A stretch of DNA of 49,058 nt, taken from contig NZ_BBYM01000051.1 in NCBI RefSeq assembly GCF_001570405.1, forward strand, positions 1 through 49,058, in the 5' to 3' direction. This DNA is from Microtetraspora niveoalba. GTDB lineage: Bacteria; Actinomycetota; Actinomycetes; Streptosporangiales; Streptosporangiaceae. Positions 16,394 through 24,477 of the stretch are shown here, piece by piece; position 1 is the stretch's first letter, and each line of letters begins with the position of its first letter. The position numbers and the translations under genes are program-made. The notes below the pieces were generated by a model. It made no database searches and had not been told where the DNA came from. It saw only the letters and a list, made by a program, of their open reading frames with translations.

Positions 16394-17581
16394 GTGGGTG
16401 TCTTCGAGGATCTGGTGGGCCAGGACCGGGCGGCGGACGTGCTGCGGCAGGCCGCCTCCGCCGCCGCCGACGCCCTCGCGGGCGGCCGCGGCGCCGGGAT
16501 GACCCACGCGTGGCTGTTCACCGGCCCTCCCGGCTCGGGGCGCTCCGACGCGGCACGGGCCTTCGCTGCGGCGCTGCTCTGCCCCGACCAGGGCTGCGGG
16601 CACTGCGACTCCTGCCACCAGGTCGAGGTCGGCTCCCACCCCGACCTCACGTGGGTGCGGCCGGAGGGCCTCTCCTACAGCGCCAGGCAGACCCGCGACC
16701 TCGTGCTCAAGGGCGCGGGAGCCCCGACCCTCGGCCGCTGGCGGATCGTGCTGTTCGAGGACGCCGACCGGGCCACCGAGGCCGCCGCGAACGCGCTGCT
16801 CAAGGCGATCGAGGAACCGCCGCCCCGGACGGTCTGGCTGCTCTGCGCCCCGTCACCCGACGACATGATCGTCACGATCCGGTCCCGCTGCCGGGTCGTG
16901 ACCCTCCGTACGCCGTCCGCCGAGGCGGTCGCGCACGTGCTCGCGACCCGGGACGGCGTGCCGGACGACATGGCGTGGTTCGCGGCGCAGGCCGCGCAGG
17001 GCGACATCGGGCGGGCCCGGCGACTGGCCCTCGACGAGGAGGTACGGCGCCGCCGCGAGGAGGTGTTGTCGATCCCCGCGTCGCTGACAGGGGTGGGCGA
17101 GTGCATCGCGGCGGCCGAGCGGCTGGTGAAGACCTCGGCCGAGGACGCCGACGCCGCGACGGCCACCCTGAACGAGGCCGAGACCGCCGAGCTGCGCAGG
17201 GTCTACGGCGAGGGGTCGTCGGGCAAGGGCCTGGGCAAGGGACTCGTCCGCGGCGGAGCAGGGGCGCTGAAGGAGCTGGAGACCCTGCAGAAGTCGCGGG
17301 CGACCCGGATCAAGCGCGACTCGATCGACGTGGCCCTGCTCGATCTGGTGGCGTACTACCGCGACGTCCTGGCGGTGCAGCTCGGAGCCGGGGTGGAGCT
17401 GGCCAACGAGGATCGCAGGCGCGAGGTGGAGTCCCTCGCGGCGGGTTCGACGCCGGAGGACACGCTGCGCCGCACCGAGGCGATCATGGTGTGCCGGGAA
17501 CGGCTCGCGGCCAACGTGAATCCGCAGATCGCGGTGGAGGCCATGACCCTCGTCCTCCGGGACCCACGCGTTTCGCGCTAG
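16394..17581 (+). CDS. holB: DNA polymerase III subunit delta'
   Basis: The 395-residue clamp-loader subunit has the AAA+ fold with GPPGSGRSD in place of a true Walker A (no Lys), as expected for a subunit that does not hydrolyse ATP. Four cysteines (CPDQGCGHCDSC) form the Zn module. The SRC motif that supplies the arginine finger is in IRSRCRVV. A Gly/Lys-rich linker (SSGKGLGKGLVRGG) precedes the C-terminal helical domain. GTG at 16394 is 41 bp after tmk, so they are likely cotranscribed. Confidence 0.95.
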   Translation: MGVFEDLVGQDRAADVLRQAASAAADALAGGRGAGMTHAWLFTGPPGSGRSDAARAFAAALLCPDQGCGHCDSCHQVEVGSHPDLTWVRPEGLSYSARQTRDLVLKGAGAPTLGRWRIVLFEDADRATEAAANALLKAIEEPPPRTVWLLCAPSPDDMIVTIRSRCRVVTLRTPSAEAVAHVLATRDGVPDDMAWFAAQAAQGDIGRARRLALDEEVRRRREEVLSIPASLTGVGECIAAAERLVKTSAEDADAATATLNEAETAELRRVYGEGSSGKGLGKGLVRGGAGALKELETLQKSRATRIKRDSIDVALLDLVAYYRDVLAVQLGAGVELANEDRRREVESLAAGSTPEDTLRRTEAIMVCRERLAANVNPQIAVEAMTLVLRDPRVSR

Positions 17582-17833
17582 GCCGTATCTGACAGATCAT
17601 GCCCTGCTGCGCGCGGCCCGGATGGGGCCTCGCCGCGGTCTGAGGGCCGGGCATGGGGATCTCGCCGGGGAAGCCGCCCGAGCGCTTGGGATTCGCCGCT
17701 TTCGGGCTTCTCGCGGCTTTCGGGTGGCTTCGGTGGCGGATGGTCGTGACGTGGACCATCCCGGTCGAGACGATTCAGGCCGTCGCGGTCGCGTCCCGAA
17801 GCAACCTCAGGGACGATTCCGCGTCTCTGGTGC

Positions 17834-18394
17834 ATGCAGGCCGAAACACTGGATATCCATAAACCCCCTGGGGGGCCGGTGAACACCTCGGAGACCGCGG
17901 ACGAGACGGCCTCGGATCTCATCGCGGTCCTCTACGCCGAACACGCGCTGGGCCTCGCCCGACTCGCACTGATCATGCTCGGTGACCGCGAGACCGCCGA
18001 GGACGTGGTCCAGGAGGCGTTCCTCGGCCTCCACCGCCGGTTCGGCGGCCTGCGGGACCGGAGCAAGGCACTCGTCTACCTGCGCTCGGCCGTCCTCAAC
18101 AACGCACGGAGCGTGCTGCGGCGCAGGCGGCTGCCGTCCTGGTTCGCCGGGGCGTACGAGCCGCCCGTGTGGTCCGCCGAGTCCGCCGCCCTGCTCGGGG
18201 CCGAGCGGCGCGAAGTCATGGAGGCGCTGCACCGCCTGCCCCGGCGGCAGCGCGAGGCGCTCGTGCTGCGCTACTACGCCGACCTCTCGGAAGAGGAGAC
18301 CGCGCAGGTCATGGGCGTCAGCCGGGGCACCGTCAAGTCGACCACCTCCCGAGCCCTGGACGCGCTCGGCCGACTGCTTGGGAACGCACGATGA
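17834..18394 (+). CDS. ECF RNA polymerase sigma factor, SigE-like family
   Basis: The 186-residue protein has region 2 (LARLALIMLGDRETAEDVVQEAFLGLHRR) and region 4 (LHRLPRRQREALVLRYYADLSEEETAQVMGVSRGTVK) with the helix-turn-helix. It belongs to the actinobacterial SigE-like group (ECF41-independent, short). ATG at 17834 (MQAETL) aligns with the start of its paralogue at 20390 (VKAELL); GTG at 17879 is an alternative. The stop overlaps the next gene by 4 bp (ATGA), which couples it to a putative anti-sigma. The 252-bp leader contains no convincing gene; the palindrome GGATATCC lies just downstream of the ATG. Confidence 0.9.
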   Translation: MQAETLDIHKPPGGPVNTSETADETASDLIAVLYAEHALGLARLALIMLGDRETAEDVVQEAFLGLHRRFGGLRDRSKALVYLRSAVLNNARSVLRRRRLPSWFAGAYEPPVWSAESAALLGAERREVMEALHRLPRRQREALVLRYYADLSEEETAQVMGVSRGTVKSTTSRALDALGRLLGNAR

Positions 18395-20064
18395 AGGACA
18401 TCACCGACCGCCTGCGCGACGCCACCCGGGCCGTGGGCGAGACCATCGACCAGGTTCCGGTCTTCTCCGTGGGCGAGAGCCGTACGCCGTCCGCGGGCGT
18501 GAGCCGTACGCGGAGGGTGTGGCTGATCCCGATCGCGGCGGCGGCGTCCGTGGCCGTCGCGGTCACCGGAGGCGTGGCGGTCGCCAGGGGCGGGGACGGC
18601 GGCCTCGGTCGGGGCGTCGCCAGTGCCGGGCCCGCCGCCGCACCGAGGTTCTTCGCCGCGGCCGGGGACGACGGGATCACGATCAGGAGCGTGGACGGCG
18701 GGAAGGAGACGTCCCGCGTCCCGAAACCCTCCGACAAGGAACGGTTCGTCGGCATCCAGGCGGCGCAGGACAACCGCCTCTTCTACGCGGTGTCGGCCGC
18801 GGACGACTGCCGGCCGCGCCTGTACCGCTTCACGCTGGACGACGAGGGGAGGGCCGGCGGGTTCGAGGCACTGCCCTTCGCGCCGCCCGAGGGCACCATG
18901 CCCACGTCGCTCGCCGTCAGCGGCGACGGCACCAAGCTCGCGTACGGCGCCGTGCCGTGCCGTGGCGGTGCCGGGGCGGCCCGCCTGGTGGTGGCGGACA
19001 CCGCGACCGGCGACAGCCGTACGTGGACCGGGAAGGACGGCGGCGACGTCTCCGGCCTGTCGATGACGGCGGACGGTCGTTTCGTGCTCTTCAACCGGGC
19101 GCTCCCGGGTGCGACCTTCGTCGCGGAGCCGACGGACGGCCGGGCGTCGGTCGTGGTGCCCGGCGAGGTGACGGTCACGGCGACCGAGCTGCCGTCACCC
19201 GCTCCCACGGTCGTGGCGATTCCGGGTGAGGTGACGGCGTCGGAGTCCACCGTGCCCCGGGAGCCCGTCCCGACGGCCGACCCGTCGGTCGCGCCGACTG
19301 CGGCGCCGGAGGTCGCGATGACGGCGGAGCCCGCCCTGACGCTTGACCCCTCGGCCGCGCCGAGTGCGACGACGACGGCGCCGGTTCCGGCGGACGACCC
19401 GTCGGCCGCGCCGGAGGTCGCCGTGACGGCCGGGCCCGTTCCGGTGGACGACCCCTCGGCCGCCCCGAGTGCCGTGCCGAGCGAGGGAGGCACGTTGGAG
19501 ATGGCGTCCAGGTGCCCGATGGAGCCCGTGATCGGTGTGCCCGAGGACGCTCTGTCGGCCGAGCCCGCGCGGGAGGCGGACGCCCCCGGCGACGCCCCGG
19601 CCGAGCTGCACGCGGTCGTCAGCGTGTGCCCCGACTCGCCGGACCTGCGCCTCCTGGACACCGGTGTCCCCGGCGACGACCTGGACCAGGCGACCGCGTT
19701 CCCCCTGCCGAAGCAGGACGGCGGGCCGATGCGGGGCGTGCTGGGGGCCGAGATCAGCCCGGACGGCGCCCGCGTCCTCGTCGCCTTCGGAGAGATCAAG
19801 GTCGAGGCGGTCGATGGGAAGAGCCGCGTGGCGAGCGGGTCCGCCGAGCTCATCGCGTACGGCACGGCCGACGGAAAGCCGCTGGGCGTCGTCCACCACG
19901 ACTCGGAGAGCAGCGTCGTCCGGCTCCTCGACATCGACGGCACCGGCGAGAACGTGCTCGTCTCCCGAGGTGACGAGGTCGGCGCCGTCGACGCGGCGGG
20001 ATACCGGCCGCTGCTCAAGACGGGAGAGCCGCTGCTGAACTTCGACTCCAGGATCGCCTGGTAA
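18391..20064 (+). CDS. Putative membrane anti-sigma factor with beta-propeller-like exterior
   Basis: The 557-residue product starts with about 45 cytoplasmic residues, one TM segment (LIPIAAAASVAVAVTGGVAVA, about 49-69) and a large exterior. The exterior has WD40/TolB-like blade motifs (SLAVSGDGTKLAYG, GLSMTADGRFVLF, AEISPDGARVLVAF). Between blades sits an insertion of about 110 residues (coded near 19150-19500) of degenerate Pro/Ala repeats such as DPSAAPEVAVTAGPVP. Coupling to the sigma gene by a 4-bp overlap suggests it holds the sigma factor at the membrane; no ZAS zinc motif is visible, so this role is inference. Confidence 0.75.
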   Translation: MKDITDRLRDATRAVGETIDQVPVFSVGESRTPSAGVSRTRRVWLIPIAAAASVAVAVTGGVAVARGGDGGLGRGVASAGPAAAPRFFAAAGDDGITIRSVDGGKETSRVPKPSDKERFVGIQAAQDNRLFYAVSAADDCRPRLYRFTLDDEGRAGGFEALPFAPPEGTMPTSLAVSGDGTKLAYGAVPCRGGAGAARLVVADTATGDSRTWTGKDGGDVSGLSMTADGRFVLFNRALPGATFVAEPTDGRASVVVPGEVTVTATELPSPAPTVVAIPGEVTASESTVPREPVPTADPSVAPTAAPEVAMTAEPALTLDPSAAPSATTTAPVPADDPSAAPEVAVTAGPVPVDDPSAAPSAVPSEGGTLEMASRCPMEPVIGVPEDALSAEPAREADAPGDAPAELHAVVSVCPDSPDLRLLDTGVPGDDLDQATAFPLPKQDGGPMRGVLGAEISPDGARVLVAFGEIKVEAVDGKSRVASGSAELIAYGTADGKPLGVVHHDSESSVVRLLDIDGTGENVLVSRGDEVGAVDAAGYRPLLKTGEPLLNFDSRIAW

Positions 20065-20147
20065 TCACGGGTTACCGCGGCCGCGGATCCGCCGTCGCCG
20101 TCCCTCGCACGACGGTGACGGCGACGGCTGCCGGGCCCCGGCTCGTC

Positions 20148-20186
20148 CGGCCGGTCTGCCGAGGTCATGCCTCGGCAGGCCGGCCG
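20148..20186 (+). terminator. 17-bp stem hairpin after the first sigma/anti-sigma operon
   Basis: CGGCCGGTCTGCCGAGG pairs with CCTCGGCAGGCCGGCCG around a 5-nt loop, with a single G-U pair. The gap to the next gene (20065-20389) also holds a 7-bp stem (TTTCGCC/GGCGAAA, 20278-20303) and repeated CTTCCG hexamers but no gene. Confidence 0.7.
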
Positions 20187-20389
20187 CTTCCCTTCCGGCG
20201 GACGGCTCTCACGGATCAGGGGCGCGGGGTCGGCCCTGTGGCGATGTGCCGCCGCCGCCAAGCGAGCGCCGTCCGGCTTTCGCCGCCTTCTTCCGAGGCG
20301 AAACGGGCTCCGCCTGGCGTCTTCCGAAGCGGCAACCGGATTCTTCCGGAACGGAAGCAGCACGGGATCCACCGGTGCGTCTCTGTTGT

Positions 20390-20917
20390 GTGAAAGCCGA
20401 ACTGCTCTCGGAGAGGGAGCTCTTGATCCGGGAACGCGTCGACGTCGCGGCGCTGTTCGCCGACCACCATCTCGGCCTGGTGCGGCTGGCGCTGCTCATG
20501 GTGGGTGACCTCGCCACGGCCGAGGACGTCGTCCAGGAGGCGTTCGCGCGCACCCACGCGGGGCGGGGGCGGTTGCGTGATCCCGGCAGCGCCCTGGCGT
20601 ACGTGCGGTCGGCCGTGCTGAACGGCTGCCGGTCCGTGCTGCGGCGCAGGAGCCTCGCCTTCCGGCGGGCCGTGCCGTACGCGCCGCCGGTCTGGTCGGC
20701 CGAGAGCGTCGCGATGATCGGCGAAGACCGCCGGGAGGTCCTGGTCGCCCTGAGCGGCCTGCCGCGACGGCAGCGCGAGGCGCTCGTGCTGCGGTTCTAC
20801 CTCGATCTCTCGTACGAGGAGATCGCCGACACCATGGGCGTCGCCGGGAGCACGGCGCGCTCCACCATCACTCGCGGGCTCGCCGCCCTCGCCCGGACCC
20901 TTGGGGAGGAATCATGA
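20390..20917 (+). CDS. ECF RNA polymerase sigma factor, SigE-like family (second copy)
   Basis: This 175-residue paralogue of the sigma factor at 17834 shares LVRLALLMVGDLATAEDVVQEAFAR in region 2 and LPRRQREALVLRFYLDLSYEEIADTMGVAGSTAR in region 4. GTG at 20390 gives an N-terminus (VKAELL) parallel to that paralogue. No strong ribosome site precedes it. Its stop overlaps the next start by 4 bp (ATGA), the same design as in the first pair. The two operons look like an ancient tandem duplication whose partner genes then diverged. Confidence 0.9.
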   Translation: MKAELLSERELLIRERVDVAALFADHHLGLVRLALLMVGDLATAEDVVQEAFARTHAGRGRLRDPGSALAYVRSAVLNGCRSVLRRRSLAFRRAVPYAPPVWSAESVAMIGEDRREVLVALSGLPRRQREALVLRFYLDLSYEEIADTMGVAGSTARSTITRGLAALARTLGEES

Positions 20918-21528
20918 TCGAACAACGTCTGCGCGAGGCTCTGTCCGAGGCGGCGGCGACCGCCGACCTCCGGTCCGTCCGCCCGCTGACCGCGCCGCGG
21001 CGGCGCGCTCGGAGCGCCCGGATGTCCCGGTTTGTCGTGATCCCCGCCGCACTGGTCGCCGCGGTGTCCGCCGGAGTGTTCCTGCTGGTACGGCCCGCAC
21101 CTCCAGCTCCGACGGTGGCCAATCCTGCGCCGTACAGCCTGGCCCAGCTCAGCCTGGCGGGGGCGGGTTCCTGGCAGGACGATGTGGTGGTGTTCCTGTG
21201 CGACAAGGACGACTTTTACCCGGTGTGCGGGAAGCGGGCGGTGACCGAGGAGAGGCGGCAGATGATCCGGGGGACGCTGGAGTCGCTGCCGGAGGTCGAG
21301 TCGGTCCGGTTCGAGACGCGAGCCGAGGCGTACGAGAACTTCCGGACCAATGGGCGGGCCAGTCAGGAAGTGCTCGACCTGATCCGGCCTGAAGACCTGC
21401 CGGAGTCGTTCAAGGTGAAGTTGAAGCCGGGGGCCGATAACCAGGCGGTGGTGCGGATCATGAAGGGTCAGCCCGGGGTCTCCAATGTCATCGACGGCGT
21501 CTGCCTGAGGGACCGGTCGAAGTGCTGA
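20914..21528 (+). CDS. Putative anti-sigma factor with FtsX-type extracellular domain
   Basis: The 204-residue product has about 45 basic cytoplasmic residues, one TM helix (FVVIPAALVAAVSAGVFLLV) and an exterior resembling the FtsX extracellular domain: VVVFLCDKDDFYPVCGKRAVTEE, then LESLPEVESVRFETRAEAYENF, PEDLPESFKVKL and MKGQPGVSNVID. In FtsX this domain contacts peptidoglycan hydrolases. The four-TM permease part of FtsX is missing. It overlaps the sigma gene by 4 bp, so an anti-sigma sensor of envelope state is plausible. The exterior contains four cysteines (two near its start, two at the C-terminus). Confidence 0.75.
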   Translation: MIEQRLREALSEAAATADLRSVRPLTAPRRRARSARMSRFVVIPAALVAAVSAGVFLLVRPAPPAPTVANPAPYSLAQLSLAGAGSWQDDVVVFLCDKDDFYPVCGKRAVTEERRQMIRGTLESLPEVESVRFETRAEAYENFRTNGRASQEVLDLIRPEDLPESFKVKLKPGADNQAVVRIMKGQPGVSNVIDGVCLRDRSKC

Positions 21529-21619
21529 GTCCCTGACGGCGCATGCGGTCCCGCTCGGCCGAACCGGAGGGCCTAGCCTCGAAGGAGGGCACGTGTGTCG
21601 CCGCCACGAGGAGGGCGTC

Positions 21620-22882
21620 ATGGCTGCCATGTCACCCGCGTCATCTGTGGCGGCCCGTCTGGGGGCCGTGCGGGGATGGCAGGAGGATCTCTACCGGGAC
21701 CTGCATCGGCATCCTGAGTTGTCCCACCACGAACGGCGGACCGCCGCGAAGGTCGCCGAGCGCCTCGGCCGGATCGGCTGCCAGGTACACCAGGGGGTCG
21801 GCGGCACCGGTGTGGTCGGGGTGCTGCGCAACGGCGACGGTCCGACGGTGCTGCTGCGGGCGGACATGGACGCGCTGCCGGTGCGTGAGGCGACCGGTCT
21901 GCCGTACGCCAGCACCGACACGGTCACGGACCCCGGCGGGCGCGAGACCCCGGTCGCGCACGCCTGTGGGCACGACGTGCACGTCACCTGTCTGCTCGGC
22001 GCGACCCAGTTGCTCGCGGAGGGGACCGACCGGTGGCGGGGCACGGTGGTGGCGCTGTTCCAGCCGGCCGAGGAGACCGGCGACGGCGCGCGGGCCATGC
22101 TCGACGACGGCCTCGCCGGGCTGATTCCGGCCCCGGACGTCGCGCTCGCGCAGCACGTGCTGCCGGCCCCGGCCGGACATGTCGGCACCCATGCCGGTCC
22201 GGTGCTCTCCGCCGCCGACAGCGGGCGCGTCACCGTGTACGGACGCGGGGCCCACGGCTCGATGCCGCAGGCGGCCGTCGACCCCGTGGTCCTCGCGGCG
22301 ATGATCGTGATCCGGCTGCAGGCCGTCGTCTCTCGCGAGATCCCGCCGCAGGAGACCGCGGTGCTCACGGTCGGCAGCGTCCAGGCCGGCACCAAGAGCA
22401 ACATCATCCCCGATGAGGCCGTGCTGGAGTTCAACATCCGCACCTACGACGAGCGGACCAGGAGCACGATCCTGGACGCGGTGCGCCGCATCGTCCTCGC
22501 CGAGTGCCAGGCGTCGGGGTGTCCGAAGGCTCCGGAGATCGAGCTGTTCGACCGCTTCCCGTTGACCGACAACGATCCCGAGACCACCGGCCGGGTGGCC
22601 GCCGCGTTCGGCGAGTTCTTCGGCGACCGCGCCGGGCCGCTGGGCCGGCAGACCGCCAGCGAGGACTTCAGCGACATCCCGAACGCCTTGGGAGTCCCGT
22701 ACACCTACTGGGGCATCGGCGGCCTCGACCCCGAGACCTACCGCAGGGCCGAGGCCGCCGGCCGGGTGGCGCAGGACATCCCGGTGAACCATTCCGCCGC
22801 GTTCGCCCCGGTTCCGCAGCCCACCCTGGACACCGGCTCCCAGGCCCTGGTCGTCGCGGCTCTCACGTGGCTCGGCCGCTGA
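21620..22882 (+). CDS. M20D amidohydrolase (AmiA/HipO family)
   Basis: The 420-residue metal-dependent amidohydrolase begins its catalytic domain at LYRDLHRHPELSHHE. Metal ligands are seen in ADMDALPV, ACGHDVHVTCLLG and the PAEETGDGARAM segment, plus the late HSAAFAP. The lid domain starts at GRGAHGSMPQ. Relatives deacylate N-acetyl or N-benzoyl amino acids and indole conjugates. ATG at 21620 follows AGGAGG at 6 bp. It is followed convergently by the TRIC gene with a 1-bp gap. Confidence 0.9.
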   Translation: MAAMSPASSVAARLGAVRGWQEDLYRDLHRHPELSHHERRTAAKVAERLGRIGCQVHQGVGGTGVVGVLRNGDGPTVLLRADMDALPVREATGLPYASTDTVTDPGGRETPVAHACGHDVHVTCLLGATQLLAEGTDRWRGTVVALFQPAEETGDGARAMLDDGLAGLIPAPDVALAQHVLPAPAGHVGTHAGPVLSAADSGRVTVYGRGAHGSMPQAAVDPVVLAAMIVIRLQAVVSREIPPQETAVLTVGSVQAGTKSNIIPDEAVLEFNIRTYDERTRSTILDAVRRIVLAECQASGCPKAPEIELFDRFPLTDNDPETTGRVAAAFGEFFGDRAGPLGRQTASEDFSDIPNALGVPYTYWGIGGLDPETYRRAEAAGRVAQDIPVNHSAAFAPVPQPTLDTGSQALVVAALTWLGR

Positions 22883-22883
22883 G

Positions 22884-23543
22884 TCACCGTCCGTCCCCGG
22901 AACCGGAGGCGTCACCCCGGGCGGCGCCCGGCGGGCCCGGAGCGTTGAGGCCGAAGCGGACGCCCACCAGCCGGACGACGAAGCAGACGGCGGCGGCCCC
23001 GATCGCGGCGGGCACCCCGTAGACGCCGGTGCGCACGGTGACCGCGGTGATCGCGGCCGCGATCAGGGCGGGGATGGCGTACAGCTCGCTGTACAGCACC
23101 GTGGGGATCCGCCGGACCAGCACGTCGCGGAGCGTGCCGCCGCCCACGGCCGTGATCGCGCCCAGGATGACCGCCTGCCCGATGCCGAGCCGGTAGTCCA
23201 GCGCCTTGCTCGCCCCGGTCACCGCGAACAGGCTCAACCCGAGGGCGTCGAACACGATGATCGGGCCGGCCAGCCGGTCCAACCGCCGGCCGAGCGCGTA
23301 CGCGACCAGACCGCTCGCGGCCGCGACCGCCAGATAGCGCCAGTCGCCGAACGTGGCGGGCGGCAGGGAGTCGATCAGGATGTCGCGGATGATCCCGCCG
23401 CCCAGCGCGGTCACCATGCCGAGGGTGACCACCCCGACGATGTCGAGCCGGGCGGCGCGCACCGCGGTCAGCGCGCCGTTGAGCCCGAACGCGAAGGTGC
23501 CCGTCAGGTCGAGCGCGAGCAGCAGCGGCGGTTCGGCGTTCAC
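22884..23543 (-). CDS. TRIC-type cation channel family protein (UPF0126/YicG-like)
   Basis: The 219-residue membrane protein has a pseudo-repeat of three-helix units, each with a Gly-rich loop: GMVTALGGGIIRDIL and ITAVGGGTLRDVLV. These GGG-(I/T)-(I/L)-R-D motifs define the bacterial TRIC homologues, which form trimeric K+ or cation channels. GTG at 23543 starts the first conserved helix. No Shine-Dalgarno sequence is visible, so translation may be leaderless. Confidence 0.9.
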   Translation of the reverse strand: MNAEPPLLLALDLTGTFAFGLNGALTAVRAARLDIVGVVTLGMVTALGGGIIRDILIDSLPPATFGDWRYLAVAAASGLVAYALGRRLDRLAGPIIVFDALGLSLFAVTGASKALDYRLGIGQAVILGAITAVGGGTLRDVLVRRIPTVLYSELYAIPALIAAAITAVTVRTGVYGVPAAIGAAAVCFVVRLVGVRFGLNAPGPPGAARGDASGSGDGR

Positions 23544-23646
23544 CTGGCGTGGATACCCGGCATCCGCCCGACCCTGACGGCACGGCGCCGATGCCGCGTA
23601 GGGTAAGGGCGGGCGGCAGCCGTACGAGATCGAGGAGGCCGGGCGC

Positions 23647-24477
23647 TTGGGCATGATGATGGCGGTGAGCTTCACCCGGTACGGGCGGCTTTATTACCTC
23701 GATCCCGGAGGGCATTCCCCGAAGGTCGGCGACAAGGTGCTCGTGCCGACCGACTCCGGGCCCGAGGTGGCCGAGTGCATCTGGGCGCCGCAGTACGTGA
23801 GCGAGGACGTCGACGGGCTGCCGGTCTGCGCGGGCATCGCGACCGAGGAGCACCTGACCAGGGACGAGACCAACCGCCGCCGCAGGGCCGAGGCGCGCAG
23901 CGTGTCCAAGCGGCTGATCAAGCGGCACGAGCTGCCCATGAAGGTCGTCGGGGTCGACTACGTGGACGCCGACAACGTCTTCACCGTGTATTTCTCGGCC
24001 CCGCACCGGGTCGACTTCCGCGCCCTGGTGCGGGACCTCGCGCGCAACCTGCGGGCGCGGGTCGAGCTGCGGCAGATCGGGCCGCGCGACGAGGCCCGCC
24101 TCCAGGGCGGCATCGGGCCGTGCGGGCGGGATCTGTGCTGCGCCACCTTCCTGAAGGACTTCGAGCCCGTCTCGGTCCGGATGGCCAAGGACCAGGACCT
24201 GCCGGTCAACCCGCTCCGCATCGCCGGAGCCTGCGGCCGGCTGATGTGCTGCCTCAAGTACGAGCACCCGCTGTACGTGGAGGCGCAGCGGACCTTCCCC
24301 AGGACGGGTTCCCGGGTGGAGACGGAGGAGGGGCCGGGCCAGGTCGTCGGCAGGAACGTGCCGGGAGACTATGTCACCGTGCGGCTCGACGACGGCGGGC
24401 GCCGGTGCCAGTGCTCGCGCGCCTCGGTCTGCGGTCCCCGCAAGGCCCACGACGAGAGGTACGAACCGCGATCGTGA
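23647..24477 (+). CDS. ricT: RicT / PSP1 C-terminal domain protein
   Basis: The 276-residue protein has the PSP1 domain and the paired cysteine motifs that bind FeS in the B. subtilis RicT/YaaT complex: GPCGRDLCCATFLKDF and GACGRLMCCLKYEH. The RicAFT complex promotes RNase Y-dependent mRNA processing in Firmicutes; the actinobacterial role is unproven. TTG at 23647 is at the best spacing (8 bp) from GAGGAGG; ATG at 23653 is the alternative. In many genomes this gene follows holB; here it is 6 kb away. It overlaps the next gene by 4 bp (GTGA). Confidence 0.92.
   Translation: MGMMMAVSFTRYGRLYYLDPGGHSPKVGDKVLVPTDSGPEVAECIWAPQYVSEDVDGLPVCAGIATEEHLTRDETNRRRRAEARSVSKRLIKRHELPMKVVGVDYVDADNVFTVYFSAPHRVDFRALVRDLARNLRARVELRQIGPRDEARLQGGIGPCGRDLCCATFLKDFEPVSVRMAKDQDLPVNPLRIAGACGRLMCCLKYEHPLYVEAQRTFPRTGSRVETEEGPGQVVGRNVPGDYVTVRLDDGGRRCQCSRASVCGPRKAHDERYEPRS

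Noticed and set aside
16496-16560. holB P-loop without Lys read as a mutation
   Set aside because: The delta' subunit normally lacks a working ATP site, so GPPGSGRS is expected.
17653-17862. Possible 69-residue gene before the first sigma factor
   Set aside because: Composition is driven by short repeats of GCTTTCGGG-like sequence, no ribosome site fits, and it overlaps the sigma start region.
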